A stretch of DNA of 12,947 nucleotides. Source: Collinsella sp. Lineage in GTDB: Bacteria > Actinomycetota > Coriobacteriia > Coriobacteriales > Coriobacteriaceae. Both the position numbers and the translations under genes were made by a program. Below are positions 5,779-12,947 of this stretch, in pieces. The first letter of the stretch is position 1, and each line of letters opens with the position of its first letter. The notes beneath the pieces were generated by a model. That model was not told where the DNA came from. It made no database searches and saw only the letters and a list, made by a program, of their open reading frames with translations. Location: contig DYAA01000163.1 in assembly GCA_019419405.1 (NCBI GenBank), positions 1-12,947 of the forward strand, read 5' to 3'.

Positions 5779-6501
5779 TTACTTAAGGTAGCCGTCCGCA
5801 CGAAGCTTCTTGAGATCGGAATCTTTGACCTCGCAACCGGCGGGCAGCACCATGAACACGCGGTCGCCCACCTCCTTGACCGTGGCACCCAGACCGCAGG
5901 CAAAGCCGTAAGAAAAGTCCAAGACGCGCTTGGCGACTTCGGTGCGTACGCCCACAAAAATCAGTGCGACAGGCTGCTTGGTGCGAACGCGGCGTACCAC
6001 GGTCTCCACGTCGTCATAGCTCTCGGGGCGCAGGACATAGGCCGGCAGCTGCGGCGTGGCGTTGATGATATTGCTCGCATAGGCCGAGGCATCGCTCGGT
6101 GCAGGCGCGGGCGCAGCGGCGGCACGGGCGCGGGTGTTCTCGGCGTAGCTCGACGGCGTGTCATAGGCACCAGGACGATAACCGCTCGCAACACTGTCCT
6201 GCGAGCGCGAGGGCGGGTTATACGTCGTAGCATGGCGGGAGTCATCGCCGACCAGCTGACCGGAGCGCGTATACACGGCAACCGACTCAGCTTCACCGCG
6301 GCGCGTCTGACCAAGCAGGCCGTTGCTCGGCTCGTCTTGGGTGTAGAAGCCCTCGCCCGAAGCACCGCTGTAGCCGTTGCCCTGATAGCCATCGTCGTAG
6401 CCGTCATCGTAGCCGTAGTCGTCGTCCTGGCCATAACCCTGGTCGTAACCCTGCTGGCCGCCCAGGTGCATCTTATTTTTAATCTCGTCAAGGAAGCCCA
6501 T
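5779..6501 (-). CDS. sepF: Cell division protein SepF
   Basis: A 240-residue SepF. MGFLDEIKNKMHLGG is the amphipathic membrane-binding helix. The C-terminal domain (about residues 146-232) carries the DUF552 core, with LRPESYDDVETVV, KQPVALIFVG, AKRVLDFSYGFACGLGATV and DRVFMVLPAG. SepF polymerises and tethers FtsZ to the membrane, aligning septal growth. The protein is much longer than Bacillus SepF (about 150 residues) because of a linker: residues about 16-46 are rich in Gly, Tyr and Asp with repeated YDDGY units, and about 115-140 are rich in Ala and Pro. The ATG at 6501 has AGAGGA upstream and matches family N-termini; an in-frame ATG at 6552 would put residues before the membrane helix and is rejected. 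It sits 60 bases after yggS. Confidence 0.95.
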   Translation of the reverse strand: MGFLDEIKNKMHLGGQQGYDQGYGQDDDYGYDDGYDDGYQGNGYSGASGEGFYTQDEPSNGLLGQTRRGEAESVAVYTRSGQLVGDDSRHATTYNPPSRSQDSVASGYRPGAYDTPSSYAENTRARAAAAPAPAPSDASAYASNIINATPQLPAYVLRPESYDDVETVVRRVRTKQPVALIFVGVRTEVAKRVLDFSYGFACGLGATVKEVGDRVFMVLPAGCEVKDSDLKKLRADGYLK

Positions 6502-6561
6502 GGTTGTGTCCTCTCGCGGTTTAGTGCAGGCGCCCCGATAATCAGTGCGCACTTCAGGGCC

Positions 6562-7299
6562 TTATTTTACTGCAAACTCCGGGCTAAATACTACCCTGCC
6601 CAGGCGAACGAGCGTAGAGCCCTCCTCAAGGGCAGGCTCAAAGTCCTCGCTCATGCCGCAGGAAAGCTCGGGCAGGCTCAAATCGGGATGCGCCGCCTCC
6701 AGCTCATCCCTCAGCTCACGAAGCCCCGCAAAGGTGCGGCGTGCCACATCCTTATTCCCCCGGGGCGCCATAGTCATAAGCCCCTGTACGCAAATTCCCT
6801 CAAGTTCCGCAAGCTCACCCGCGGCGGCGCGAATCTCATCGGGCGAAAAGCCTCCCTTCGACTCCTCACCACTCACATTGACCTCGATGAGCACACGCTG
6901 GGGGCCGGCGAGCTCGCCTGCCTCAATCTTGCGGACAGCACGGCTCGAGATCGCCTGTGCCAGATGCAGCGAACCCACCGAGTGAATCAGCTCGGCTGAG
7001 CCCAGCACCGCATTGATCTTATTGGTCTGCAGGTTGCCGATCATATCGAAGCGCACCTCGGGCAGCTCCGGATGCTCCGCCAGACCCGTGAGCTTGCGAA
7101 CCAGCTCCTGCGGGCGGTTCTCGGCAAAATGGCGATACCCCGCCTGGATGGCGGCAACGGTCTCATCGACACCAACGGTCTTGGACACGGCAATGAGGCG
7201 CGCGGCGTCGTGGGGGCGGCCCGCGCGATCGAGCGCCGCATAAAAACGTTCCAGAATCTGCTCGCGGCGAGCGCGCATCAAGTCCAAATAGTTATCCAT
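6562..7299 (-). CDS. yggS: YggS family pyridoxal phosphate homeostasis protein
   Basis: A 245-residue alanine-racemase-fold (type III) PLP protein of the YggS/YlmE/PROSC family. The PLP lysine is Lys40 in LIAVSKTV. Other landmarks are HFAENRPQEL (usually GENxxQE), MIGNLQTNK, the SGEESKGGF strand, GLMTMAPRG, and the C-terminal LSCGMSEDFEPALEEGSTLVRLGRVVF. It binds PLP and buffers vitamin B6 and amino acid balance; no catalytic activity is established. The start at 7299 is preceded by GGAGG nine bases upstream; an in-frame ATG at 7383 is rejected because it would run back through the hairpin at 7350-7381. It is the first gene after phoU and opens the yggS-sepF-yggT-divIVA group, as in many Gram-positive bacteria. 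Confidence 0.94.
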   Translation of the reverse strand: MDNYLDLMRARREQILERFYAALDRAGRPHDAARLIAVSKTVGVDETVAAIQAGYRHFAENRPQELVRKLTGLAEHPELPEVRFDMIGNLQTNKINAVLGSAELIHSVGSLHLAQAISSRAVRKIEAGELAGPQRVLIEVNVSGEESKGGFSPDEIRAAAGELAELEGICVQGLMTMAPRGNKDVARRTFAGLRELRDELEAAHPDLSLPELSCGMSEDFEPALEEGSTLVRLGRVVFSPEFAVK

Positions 7300-7349
7300 T
7301 GCCAATCGCCTCCGCTGACAGCCAAACAAGTAGTCCCATGCTAACGCAA

Positions 7350-7381
7350 GAGCGCGGCCCCGCATGTGCAAGGCCGCGCTC
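7350..7381 (-). repeat. GC-rich hairpin between phoU and yggS
   Basis: GAGCGCGGCC (7350-7359) and GGCCGCGCTC (7372-7381) form a perfect 10-bp stem around a 12-base loop. It begins 37 bases past the phoU stop and ends 50 bases before yggS. No T-run follows on either strand, so it could be a 3' stabiliser for the pst-phoU mRNA, a weak terminator, or partial read-through control between the phosphate and division genes. Confidence 0.6.
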
Positions 7382-7418
7382 ACTTAGGTATTTACAATCT
7401 TTCGACGAACGGGGTCAC

Positions 7419-8276
7419 TTACTCCTCGTCGTCCTCGCCATCGTCCTCGTCCTCAAGATGATCGAGCAGGTAGCGAAGACCCTCGCTGACCTCGTTAGCG
7501 GGCACCTTGGCAACGTAGCGAGCGTCGACGGCGGGCCTCATGATAACACCCTCGCCCGAAGGCACGCGCATGCTCTCGAGCTCATCCTCGTCCACACGGG
7601 CGATATCGCCGGCGTTCATACGCTGACCAGTCAACAGGAAGGTCAGACGGCAAGCGGCATCGATGGAAATCGAAGCGATGCGATCGAGGTAGCGCGAAAC
7701 CATGATAGCGCGGCGCAGGTCGTCATAGTTGCTGTCGTCGTCCATAAAGTCGCCCGTATCCATACGGTTAAAGGTGCGGAAGAACTTCTCGTAGGCGGCG
7801 TGCACCGGCTCGTCCTCGACGGCCAAGTTGCAGATGATGGACATGTCATTGGTGACGAGCGCAGAAAGCGAAGAGCCCAGCACCTGGTAAACAGCTTCGG
7901 CCTCGGCCTCAACCGTACCGACGAGCTCCTGGGGCAGCGAGATGTCGGCCTTGACCATGTGACGCGTGGCGCGGCAGATCTGGCGAACCTTATCGGTCAT
8001 GCGCTGCAGGTTAAAGTCGACGTAGATAATCGTCTGCAGCAAGCGGAAGTCGGAGGCGACCGGCGACTGCGTGGCGATCAGGTTGTAGCACACGGCCTCC
8101 AAGTTGGCGCAGCGCGCGTCAATCGAAAGCGTGCGCTTCTTGGTCTTGGTGGCGAGCTTGCGGTCGTCGGTCACATAGGCCTTAACGGCATCGTGGAGGG
8201 CCAGATCGACGGCCTCGTAGATGCTCAGCATCTCGTGGCGGGCCTCGATGAGCTGACGGGAAAACAGTTTGCGCAT
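7419..8276 (-). CDS. phoU: Phosphate transport system regulator PhoU
   Basis: A 285-residue all-helical protein. The first about 215 residues carry two PhoU three-helix repeats: the first around residues 8-100, with LIATQSPVASDFRLLQTIIYVDFNLQRMTDKV as the conserved metal-binding helix region, and the second with VSRYLDRIASISIDAACRLTFLLTG. PhoU links the PstSCAB transporter to the PhoR kinase and holds phosphate signalling off when phosphate is plentiful. It is last in the pst operon, its usual place, 92 bases after pstB. The protein is longer than typical PhoU (about 220-240). The extra C-terminal segment of about 65 residues ends in a run of acidic residues (HLEDEDDGEDDEE). The start has TGGAG seven bases before the ATG. 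No phoR or phoB is in the window. Confidence 0.93.
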   Translation of the reverse strand: MRKLFSRQLIEARHEMLSIYEAVDLALHDAVKAYVTDDRKLATKTKKRTLSIDARCANLEAVCYNLIATQSPVASDFRLLQTIIYVDFNLQRMTDKVRQICRATRHMVKADISLPQELVGTVEAEAEAVYQVLGSSLSALVTNDMSIICNLAVEDEPVHAAYEKFFRTFNRMDTGDFMDDDSNYDDLRRAIMVSRYLDRIASISIDAACRLTFLLTGQRMNAGDIARVDEDELESMRVPSGEGVIMRPAVDARYVAKVPANEVSEGLRYLLDHLEDEDDGEDDEE

Positions 8277-8368
8277 GGTTCACTCCAATCAGTTGGGTGC
8301 GGTCATGCCGCCCGCACAGTGAATACGCACCGGACCAGGTCCGATCGGCTTGGGACTAGTCGCACCGA

Positions 8369-9172
<804 letters not shown>

Positions 9173-9184
9173 GGGACTCCTTAA

Positions 9185-10090
9185 CTAGCGACGCTTGCGC
9201 GACAGGAAGCGCGCAAACAGGTTGAAGGCCAGAATGATCACCATCAGCAAGAGCGCGGTGCCGTAGGCTGCGTTCATGTTGATGCCATCGTTGGCAAGCA
9301 GGTACAGGTGAACCGTCATGGGGCGGCCGGAATCGAGCGGCGAAATAGGTAGATTGATGGCTTGGCCCATGGTGTAGAGCACCACCGCGGTCTCGCCAAT
9401 GGCGCGGCCGATGGCGAGGACGATGCCCGTGGCAATACGGCCAAAGGCAGAAGGAAGCACAATCTTGGAGACAACCTGCCACTTGGTGGCGCCCAGGCCG
9501 TACGCGCCCCAACGGATATAGCGCGGGACGGCGCGAATGGCCTCTTCGGTGGTGCGCATGACGATGGGAAGCATCAAGAGCGCGAGCGCCAGAGCGGCCG
9601 AGACCATCGAAAGGCCCAGGCCCATGGCCTCGACAAACAAGGCGTAGCCAAACAGGCCCATAACGATGGAGGGCACCGAGGCCAAAGCGTCAGCAGCGTA
9701 GCGAATGAGCTCGACGATCTTGCCCTGCTTGGCGTACTCGGCCAGATAGACGGCTGCCAGCACAGCGATCGGCGTGCAGATAAGCATGGCGAGCGCCGTC
9801 ACATAGACGGTCGAGACGATCGTGGGCCAAATTCCGCCCTCGGCATTGACGCCCTGAGGCCAACCGAAGATGAAGTCGAGCGAGATATGCGGTAAGCCGT
9901 TAACAACCACGTAGGCGATGATAGCGACCAGCACCAGCGTGGTGATGTAGGCAGCGGCACGAAACACGCCGAGCATGATCTTGTTGGACAGGTCCTTGTT
10001 GATGCGGCCCTTCTTGCCGTGGGAAAGGGCACGCTTAATGCGCTCGCGCGACGAGGTCGTATCGACCGTCGTGTCAACGGAATCGGACAT
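9185..10090 (-). CDS. pstA: Phosphate ABC transporter permease PstA
   Basis: A 301-residue membrane permease with about six transmembrane helices after a polar N-terminal tail of about 40 residues that is rich in Ser/Thr/Asp and then Lys/Arg. The binding-protein-dependent transport domain shows the EAA loop as IRWGAYGLGATKWQVVSKIVLPSAFG (about residues 195-220), followed by the IGRAIGETAVVLYTMG helix typical of PstA. It ends in a basic FLSRKRR. It forms the phosphate channel with PstC. Only three bases separate it from the pstC stop, and its GAGGGGG Shine-Dalgarno lies inside the pstC end, so translation is probably coupled. Confidence 0.96.
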   Translation of the reverse strand: MSDSVDTTVDTTSSRERIKRALSHGKKGRINKDLSNKIMLGVFRAAAYITTLVLVAIIAYVVVNGLPHISLDFIFGWPQGVNAEGGIWPTIVSTVYVTALAMLICTPIAVLAAVYLAEYAKQGKIVELIRYAADALASVPSIVMGLFGYALFVEAMGLGLSMVSAALALALLMLPIVMRTTEEAIRAVPRYIRWGAYGLGATKWQVVSKIVLPSAFGRIATGIVLAIGRAIGETAVVLYTMGQAINLPISPLDSGRPMTVHLYLLANDGINMNAAYGTALLLMVIILAFNLFARFLSRKRR

Positions 10091-10093
10091 AGC

Positions 10094-11020
10094 CTACCCC
10101 CTCTTCTTCTTGGAAATCAGACGGACGATGCCCACCAGCGTAGCGGAGATGATAAACAGGACCACGCCCATGCCGAACAGCGCCGAGCGGTGCAGACCCG
10201 AGGAATAGCTCATGTCGAGCGCAATCTGGCTCGTGAGCGTCGAGATGGGGCTCGCAATGCTGTCGGGAATAACCGGGGCGTTACCCACGACCATGAGCAC
10301 GGCCATGGTCTCGCCGATGGCACGGCCCATACCCAGCACGATGGCATCCACGATACCCAGCTTGGCGGCAGGTAACACGACCTTATAGATGGTCTGCCAC
10401 TTGGTGGCGCCCATGGCATAGGATGCCTCGCGAATGCCCATGGGAATGGAATTGAGAGCATCGATGGTGAGCGTGGTGATGGTAGGGACGATCATGATGG
10501 CAAGCACGAACCACGCCGTCAGCGCACCAAAACCAAGACCACCGGTCAGTTGTGCGATAAACGGGCGGATGATGATCATGCCGAAAAAGCCGTAGATGAT
10601 AGAAGGGATGCCAGCCAGCAGGTCGACGGCAGGGCTGATGAGCTTGCGCACGCGCTTGCCGGCGATTTCGACCAGGTATACGGCCGTACCCACACCTAGC
10701 GGCACGCCCATGGCGAGCGCACCGACGGTCACCAGACCTGAGCCGGCAAGCAGCGACATGATGCCGTAGTGGCCCTCAGAGGGCGCCCACGTAAAGCTAA
10801 AGAAGTCCGCCAGACCGATGTCAGTAAAGACGGGCAGCGCCGAGTACGTGGTAAAGACAAAAATTAGGATGACGGTAACGACCGCCAAGAACGCGCAGGC
10901 AAAGAAGATCCACTGCAGCGCCTTCTCCTTGATATAGGTACTGCGCGATACGAGAGCCAGCTCGCGCTTCTTGGGCGTCTGAGCATTCTGCTCAGTCTGG
11001 GAGTTTTCCTGTGCTTCCAT
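10094..11020 (-). CDS. pstC: Phosphate ABC transporter permease PstC
   Basis: A 308-residue permease with about six membrane helices. The N-terminal about 35 residues are polar (MEAQENSQTEQN and onward). The EAA loop is IREASYAMGATKWQTIYKVVLPAAKLG, and the next helix MGRAIGETMAVLMVVGN is characteristic of PstC. IPSIIYGFFGM marks the mid-protein pore helix. The start is placed at the ATG at 11020, one base after the pstS stop, where GGGGAG lies eight bases upstream. An in-frame GTG at 11029 would overlap that Shine-Dalgarno and is less likely. Partner of PstA in the phosphate import channel. Confidence 0.95.
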   Translation of the reverse strand: MEAQENSQTEQNAQTPKKRELALVSRSTYIKEKALQWIFFACAFLAVVTVILIFVFTTYSALPVFTDIGLADFFSFTWAPSEGHYGIMSLLAGSGLVTVGALAMGVPLGVGTAVYLVEIAGKRVRKLISPAVDLLAGIPSIIYGFFGMIIIRPFIAQLTGGLGFGALTAWFVLAIMIVPTITTLTIDALNSIPMGIREASYAMGATKWQTIYKVVLPAAKLGIVDAIVLGMGRAIGETMAVLMVVGNAPVIPDSIASPISTLTSQIALDMSYSSGLHRSALFGMGVVLFIISATLVGIVRLISKKKRG

Positions 11021-11021
11021 G

Positions 11022-11858
11022 CTACTCACTCCCCTTCTCGTCGTTGGTGACGGGGATAAAGCCCGCCTCGCGAATCTGCTTGTCCATCTTTTCGGACGTC
11101 ACGTAGTCGATGTAATCCTGCGCCTGCTGCGAAGGCGCACCCTTAACAAAGAAGTAAAGGTCGCGCGAGATGGGATAGCCGCCGCTCGCGACCGTCTTCT
11201 CGGACGCCTCAACATGATTGACCGAGACGGCCTTGACCGAGGTCTTGGCGTTGAGGCTATCGACGAAGCCCAGCGAAATGTAGCCAATGGCACCGCGCGA
11301 ACGAGATACCACGTCGCGCACCTGGCCCGTGCCCGAAAGAACGGCCGAGCGGCGATCGAAGGGGGTGCCGTCCATCACGATGGTGCGAAAGGCCTCACGC
11401 GTGCCGGACGCCTCATCTCGGTTGATAACCTGAATCCTCAGGTCCTCGCCACCGACTTCTTTCCAGTTGGTGATCTTGCCGGCGTAAATATCGCGGAGCT
11501 GCTCGGTCGAGAGGTTATCGACCGGGTTATCGTCGTTCACGATGACCGCGATACCGTCGTGGGCAATGACGATGGGAGTCAGGCCCAGATCCTGTTCGTC
11601 GGCATTGAGTCCACGGGAGGAACTGGCGATATCGGCCGTGCCAGCGCTGACGGCCTCGATGCCAGCGGAAGAACCCAAACCGGAAACGAGCACGTCGATG
11701 CCGGTCTCCTCCTTAAAGCCCTCGGCCGCAATCTCGGCGATAGGAAGGCAGGTCGTGGAGCCGGCGACAGTAATGGAAGAGGTAGAAGATCCCGAAGAAC
11801 AGGCGCACAGCGTAAGCGTAAGCACAGCGGCGCTCAGGATCGATACGATCTTTCTCAT
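11022..11858 (-). CDS. pstS: Phosphate-binding lipoprotein PstS
   Basis: A 278-residue periplasmic-type binding protein for phosphate. The N-terminus is a lipoprotein signal: Arg2-Lys3, a hydrophobic stretch, and a lipobox LCAC with Cys20 as the likely lipidated residue, so it is anchored to the outer face of the membrane. Phosphate-contact motifs are present: AGSTT (residues 32-36), SSSRGL (79-84), and RDEASGTREAF (147-157). WKEVGG and GAIGYISLGFV are also family landmarks. It hands phosphate to PstC/PstA. The ATG overlaps the stop of yfiH as ATGA. No strong Shine-Dalgarno is seen, so translation likely depends on ribosomes finishing yfiH. The protein is on the short side for PstS, like other Gram-positive versions. 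Confidence 0.96.
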   Translation of the reverse strand: MRKIVSILSAAVLTLTLCACSSGSSTSSITVAGSTTCLPIAEIAAEGFKEETGIDVLVSGLGSSAGIEAVSAGTADIASSSRGLNADEQDLGLTPIVIAHDGIAVIVNDDNPVDNLSTEQLRDIYAGKITNWKEVGGEDLRIQVINRDEASGTREAFRTIVMDGTPFDRRSAVLSGTGQVRDVVSRSRGAIGYISLGFVDSLNAKTSVKAVSVNHVEASEKTVASGGYPISRDLYFFVKGAPSQQAQDYIDYVTSEKMDKQIREAGFIPVTNDEKGSE

Positions 11859-12655
11859 AGCATCACGCCGATCGCAGCATGGCGCCCACAGGCGCCGTCC
11901 TCGTTACGGTAGGAATAAAAGCGGTCATTCTGACGCACAGTCGAAAGCTGGGTATCCACGATATTATCCGCGTCGACACCGACATCTACCAGCGCCTCGC
12001 AAATGGCAGCGGAAAGATCGAGCATGCGAGAGGTACTCGCATCGATGCAAGAGAACTCGGCGGCAAAGCGATCCATGAGCTCCTGGGATACTTCATATTC
12101 GTCACCCAAGATATGGGGGCCTATATAGGCGGAAACGTCGCTCGCATCGCAGCCGGCAGCATCGCAAAGCGCCTGGCACGCCTTGGCGGAAATACGTGCA
12201 ATCGTACCCTTCCAACCGGAGTGCACCACGGCAAATCCGCCAGGGGCCACCAGCACCACGGGAACGCAGTCGGCAAAGCAGAGCAGCACGGGCACGTTAT
12301 GCGCCGTACAGACGATGGCATCGCAGCCCTCGGCAATCTGCTCGCGGACGTCCTCAAGGTCATCGGCGCCGTTCGAGGTCACCGCAACGATATGGTCACC
12401 ATGGACCTGATTGGGAACGAGCAGGTTGTGCTCGCACTCGGCGGCACCCATAGCCTCGAGCGCGCGACGACGATTTTCTTGAACAGCAAAGGGGTCGTCG
12501 CCAACATGCGAGCCCAAGTTAAGCGAGGAGTACGCATCTTCAGAAACACCACCGGCGCGCTCGGTGAAGGCAAAGCGGACATCGGATGTCGCGCCCTCCA
12601 CCAACGTAACTCCATCATGGTCGACACGCGAAACGTTGTCCGCACGTGCTGCCAT
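11855..12655 (-). CDS. YfiH/YlmD (LACC1, PgeF) family multicopper-oxidase-like enzyme
   Basis: A 266-residue member of the YfiH/YlmD/LACC1 family. The metal triad is visible as His85 in NQVHG, Cys130 in FADCVPVVL and His145 in VHSGWKGT; IGPHI and the C-terminal NEDGACGRHAAIGVM are also conserved. Reported activities include purine nucleoside phosphorylase and adenosine deaminase for the LACC1/YlmD type, and peptidoglycan editing for E. coli PgeF; which applies here is not shown. The ATG at 12655 has AGGAGG seven bases upstream and is preferred over the in-frame ATG at 12676, which lies upstream of that Shine-Dalgarno. The stop overlaps the pstS start (ATGA), tying this gene to the phosphate operon. 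In Bacillus its homologue ylmD sits beside ylmE, sepF, ylmG and divIVA, which here come after the pst genes. Confidence 0.93.
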   Translation of the reverse strand: MAARADNVSRVDHDGVTLVEGATSDVRFAFTERAGGVSEDAYSSLNLGSHVGDDPFAVQENRRRALEAMGAAECEHNLLVPNQVHGDHIVAVTSNGADDLEDVREQIAEGCDAIVCTAHNVPVLLCFADCVPVVLVAPGGFAVVHSGWKGTIARISAKACQALCDAAGCDASDVSAYIGPHILGDEYEVSQELMDRFAAEFSCIDASTSRMLDLSAAICEALVDVGVDADNIVDTQLSTVRQNDRFYSYRNEDGACGRHAAIGVML

Positions 12656-12707
12656 ACTAAAGCCTCCTAATAACACAAGTACCGCGGCATCGCCGCTACA
12701 GCCCGCG

Positions 12708-12713
12708 TTTATA
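12708..12713 (-). promoter_or_regulatory. Possible -10 element for the yfiH-pst operon
   Basis: TATAAA read on the minus strand, about 50 bases before the yfiH start. No good -35 lies 16-18 bases upstream, which would fit an activator-dependent promoter. A GCGGC/GCCGC hairpin (12684-12696) would fall in the short leader. Confidence 0.35.
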
Positions 12714-12760
12714 CGGCTGTCATACTTCTCTAAAAGGATACCTGCTGCGCTGGAGGCAAT

Positions 12761-12778
12761 CGTAAAGGGAACGTAAAG
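12761..12778 (-). promoter_or_regulatory. Candidate Pho box: two 7-bp direct repeats with 4-bp spacing
   Basis: CGTAAAG at 12761-12767 and again at 12772-12778 (CTTTACG on the transcribed-gene strand), separated by GGAA. The 11-bp period places both on one helix face, the architecture of PhoB/PhoP operators, which are direct repeats of about seven bases with a 4-5 bp gap. It lies about 105-125 bases upstream of yfiH, ahead of the phosphate operon. A CTGTCATA, identical to an E. coli Pho-box half-site, lies at 12717-12724 on the plus strand. The assignment is inference from architecture and position. Confidence 0.45.
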
Positions 12779-12813
12779 AGATTGGAGGTTCTAGTTTACA
12801 AAGTCGAAATCAG

Positions 12814-12836
12814 AACCACCCTTAAAAAGGGTGGTT
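12814..12836. repeat. Perfect 10-bp hairpin upstream of the yfiH-pst operon
   Basis: AACCACCCTT (12814-12823), a three-base AAA loop and AAGGGTGGTT (12827-12836). There is only a TTT after it on the plus strand and none on the minus strand. It resembles a terminator stem and may end a neighbouring transcript or insulate the promoter region. Confidence 0.5.
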
Positions 12837-12853
12837 TGCTCTTAGGGTATAAC

Positions 12854-12945
12854 CCACGGGCCCCGGGCCCGCGTCTAAAGGCGCGGGCCCGGACTTCGTC
12901 CAGGCCTAGCGCATCTTGACCCGTGGCGCGCCGGTCGAACCGGCG
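12854..12945. repeat. Cluster of GC-rich inverted repeats at the right edge
   Basis: Three structures lie close together. CCACGGG (12854-12860) can pair with CCCGTGG (12920-12926) and enclose an 11-bp perfect stem (12863-12873 with 12882-12892, an 8-base loop) and a small GGAC/GTCC stem (12891-12901). A separate 7-bp stem with a CGA loop follows at 12929-12945. This could be a structured RNA, a palindromic repeat, or the 3' end of a gene plus its terminator-like stem. No T-run is present. Confidence 0.45.
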
Positions 12946-12947
12946 GG
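12906..12947 (-). CDS. Possible C-terminal end of an upstream gene (partial)
   Basis: One minus-strand frame from the window edge reads PAGSTGAPRVKMR and then TAG at 12908-12906, followed by the strong stem at 12863-12892. That layout suits a gene end. However, another minus-strand frame also stays open to about 12797, and 13 residues are too few to identify a family. Recorded as tentative only. Confidence 0.2.
   Translation of the reverse strand, partial: PAGSTGAPRVKMR

Noticed and set aside
6502..6552. Upstream start for SepF at 6552
   Set aside because: It would bury the N-terminal membrane helix (MGFLDEI), which must be terminal; AGAGGA precedes the 6501 start.
5773..6999. Long plus-strand open frame (408 codons) over sepF and yggS
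   Set aside because: Antisense to two conserved genes, with low-complexity Ala/Val/Arg sequence mirroring the opposite strand; no credible ribosome site.
11019..11912. Plus-strand open frame antisense to pstS
   Set aside because: Its sequence is the reverse of a clear PstS and shows no domain of its own.
12920..12947. tRNA T-arm-like GGTTCGA on the minus strand at the right edge
   Set aside because: The base after the loop is not the required C61 and the 5-bp stem does not pair in tRNA register; it is better explained as a 7-bp hairpin with a CGA loop.
12797..12947. Open minus-strand frame from the right edge to about 12797 as a gene end
   Set aside because: It would translate straight through the palindromes and the 10-bp hairpin, giving Arg/Gly/Pro-rich sequence without any recognisable motif; the frame ending at 12906 is at least as likely.

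Overview
The window is high-GC bacterial chromosome. Gene content and order suggest an actinobacterium of the Coriobacteriia, such as Collinsella; this is inference, because there is no rRNA or other marker here. In support are the divIVA/sepF/yggT set typical of Gram-positive bacteria, C-ending codons, a lipoprotein PstS and mostly Shine-Dalgarno-led starts. No CRISPR array, tRNA, rRNA, phage gene or transposase was seen.

Left part (1-1768, minus strand): the start of a macro-domain/PARG-like TIGR02452 family protein runs off the left edge. It is preceded by a Bax inhibitor-1 family membrane protein and a small hypothetical protein with a leaderless-type promoter. Next (2018-3758, plus strand) is a low-affinity phosphate pair: a PiT permease and its DUF47 (PhoU-like) partner. 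A large inverted-repeat element (3764-3874) follows, then a nitroreductase gene (4043-4573) whose first half uses very different codons from its second half. Two facing terminators close this part.

Right part (4684-12655, all minus strand): in transcription order this is yfiH/ylmD, pstS, pstC, pstA, pstB, phoU, yggS/ylmE, sepF/ylmF, yggT/ylmG, divIVA. In Bacillus and relatives ylmD-ylmE-ylmF-ylmG-(ylmH)-divIVA is one continuous cluster beside the division genes. Here the complete high-affinity phosphate operon sits inside it, between ylmD and ylmE. yfiH and pstS overlap as ATGA, so phosphate uptake and the YfiH enzyme are probably co-transcribed. YfiH/LACC1 enzymes include phosphorolytic purine nucleoside phosphorylases, which gives a possible but unproven functional link.

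Upstream of yfiH, two 7-bp direct repeats spaced by 4 bp form a candidate PhoB/PhoP box. The right edge (12814-12945) is packed with hairpins and may hold the end of another gene. Taken together the window encodes two phosphate import systems with two PhoU-type proteins, and a division/polar-growth module.

Points most worth a second look: the pst insertion in the ylm cluster, the apparent ATC start of yggT, the codon-usage mosaic in the nitroreductase, and the candidate Pho box.
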